Positions 5,832 to 6,286 of a stretch of 6,286 nucleotides of DNA are shown here, piece by piece. The position numbers and the translations under genes were made by a program. The DNA comes from an uncultured Myxococcales bacterium (GTDB lineage Bacteria > Myxococcota > UBA727 > VGSZ01). The notes beneath the pieces are model-generated. The model was given only the letters and a program-made list of their open reading frames with translations. It made no database searches and was not told the origin of the DNA. The DNA lies in the NCBI GenBank assembly GCA_903952805.1, contig CAJBHN010000001.1, positions 1 to 6,286 on the forward strand, read 5' to 3'. The first letter of the stretch is position 1. Each line of letters begins with the position of its first letter.

Positions 5832-6286
5832 TCAAGCCCGGCGTTCGCCAAACCACAACTCAATGACCTCAACCTCGATCTCACCGGCGGGGCGCTCCAC
5901 CGTGACGAGGTCGCCAACGCGCTTTCCGAGCAACGCCCTCGCCATGGGGCTGCGCCACGAGATGGTGCCTCTGGCAGTATCGCTCTCACCCTCGCCGACG
6001 ATCTGCCATTTTTTGCGGTCGCCGTCGTCGCCCTCGATGACGACGGCGCTGCCAAAGCAGACCTTGTCGCCATTGAGCGTGGCAGGGTCGACGATCTCGA
6101 CGTCCTGCAGCAACGACGAGAGATATTGCAGACGCTTGTCGATCTCGCGCAGCCGCTTCTTGCCGTAGATGTACTCGGCATTCTCGGAGCGATCGCCCTC
6201 GGCGGCGGCATTGGTCACGCCGACGACGACCCGGGGACGCTCAACCTTGGAAAGCTGCTCATACTCGGCCAGCAGGCCGCGATATC
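5832..6286 (-). CDS. greB: Transcription elongation/cleavage factor GreB, N-terminus cut by the window edge
   Basis: GreB inserts its coiled coil into the secondary channel of backtracked RNA polymerase and stimulates cleavage of the RNA 3' end, rescuing stalled complexes in the cytoplasm. The visible 150 residues align without gaps to E. coli GreB (158 residues) from about its Tyr11, so around ten N-terminal residues lie beyond the edge. The coiled-coil tip GDRSENAEY holds the two acidic catalytic residues (Asp31 and Glu34 of the visible part, equivalent to Asp41 and Glu44). KKRLREIDKRLQYL after the tip and SPMARALLGKRVGD (112-125) in the FKBP-like C-terminal domain are GreB rather than GreA signatures. 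A GTG at 6218 is an internal valine codon, not the start, because homology continues upstream of it in the same frame. The stop is TGA at 5832-5834. The fusion gene begins 220 bases downstream on the same strand, with no evident functional link. Confidence 0.94.
   Translation of the reverse strand, partial: YRGLLAEYEQLSKVERPRVVVGVTNAAAEGDRSENAEYIYGKKRLREIDKRLQYLSSLLQDVEIVDPATLNGDKVCFGSAVVIEGDDGDRKKWQIVGEGESDTARGTISWRSPMARALLGKRVGDLVTVERPAGEIEVEVIELWFGERRA

Noticed and set aside
5832..6218. greB starting at the GTG at 6218 as a complete 128-residue protein
   Set aside because: The frame stays open to the window edge and the upstream residues match the GreB coiled coil without gaps, so the gene is cut by the edge, not short.

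Overview
This is a GC-rich bacterial window with both recognisable genes on the minus strand. A GreB-type transcription cleavage factor and many G/C-ending codons suggest a GC-rich proteobacterial or Myxococcota-like organism. That placement is an inference from composition and protein style, because no taxonomic marker is present.

Right edge (about 5832-6286): the 3' part of greB, reading leftwards, with only about ten N-terminal codons cut off by the window edge. A 220-base gap follows, holding a weak promoter candidate and a good ribosome binding site. The body of the window (302-5611) is a single uninterrupted gene for a protein of 1769 residues. The left 301 bases show no convincing gene. 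They hold short GC-rich repeats, a palindrome and one hairpin just past the end of the large gene.

The large protein is the centre of interest. It strings together an AstD-like NAD(P)-dependent aldehyde dehydrogenase (about residues 15-487), a linker with no recognised fold (488-644), a class III PLP aminotransferase resembling lysine 6-aminotransferase (645-1065), a helical linker (1066-1211), a GNAT acyltransferase (1212-1395), and a second aminotransferase-fold domain (1407-1769). The first three enzymatic domains keep their key residues. The last has lost the PLP-binding lysine and aspartate and looks like a pseudoenzyme.

Together the active domains could acylate an amino acid, transaminate its terminal amine to a semialdehyde, and oxidise that to a carboxylate. 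This would resemble the AstA/AstC/AstD steps of arginine succinyltransferase catabolism, or lysine to 2-aminoadipate conversion, in one polypeptide. The domain assignments come directly from motifs; the pathway and substrate are hypotheses. Long plus-strand open frames opposite this gene are treated as antisense shadows.
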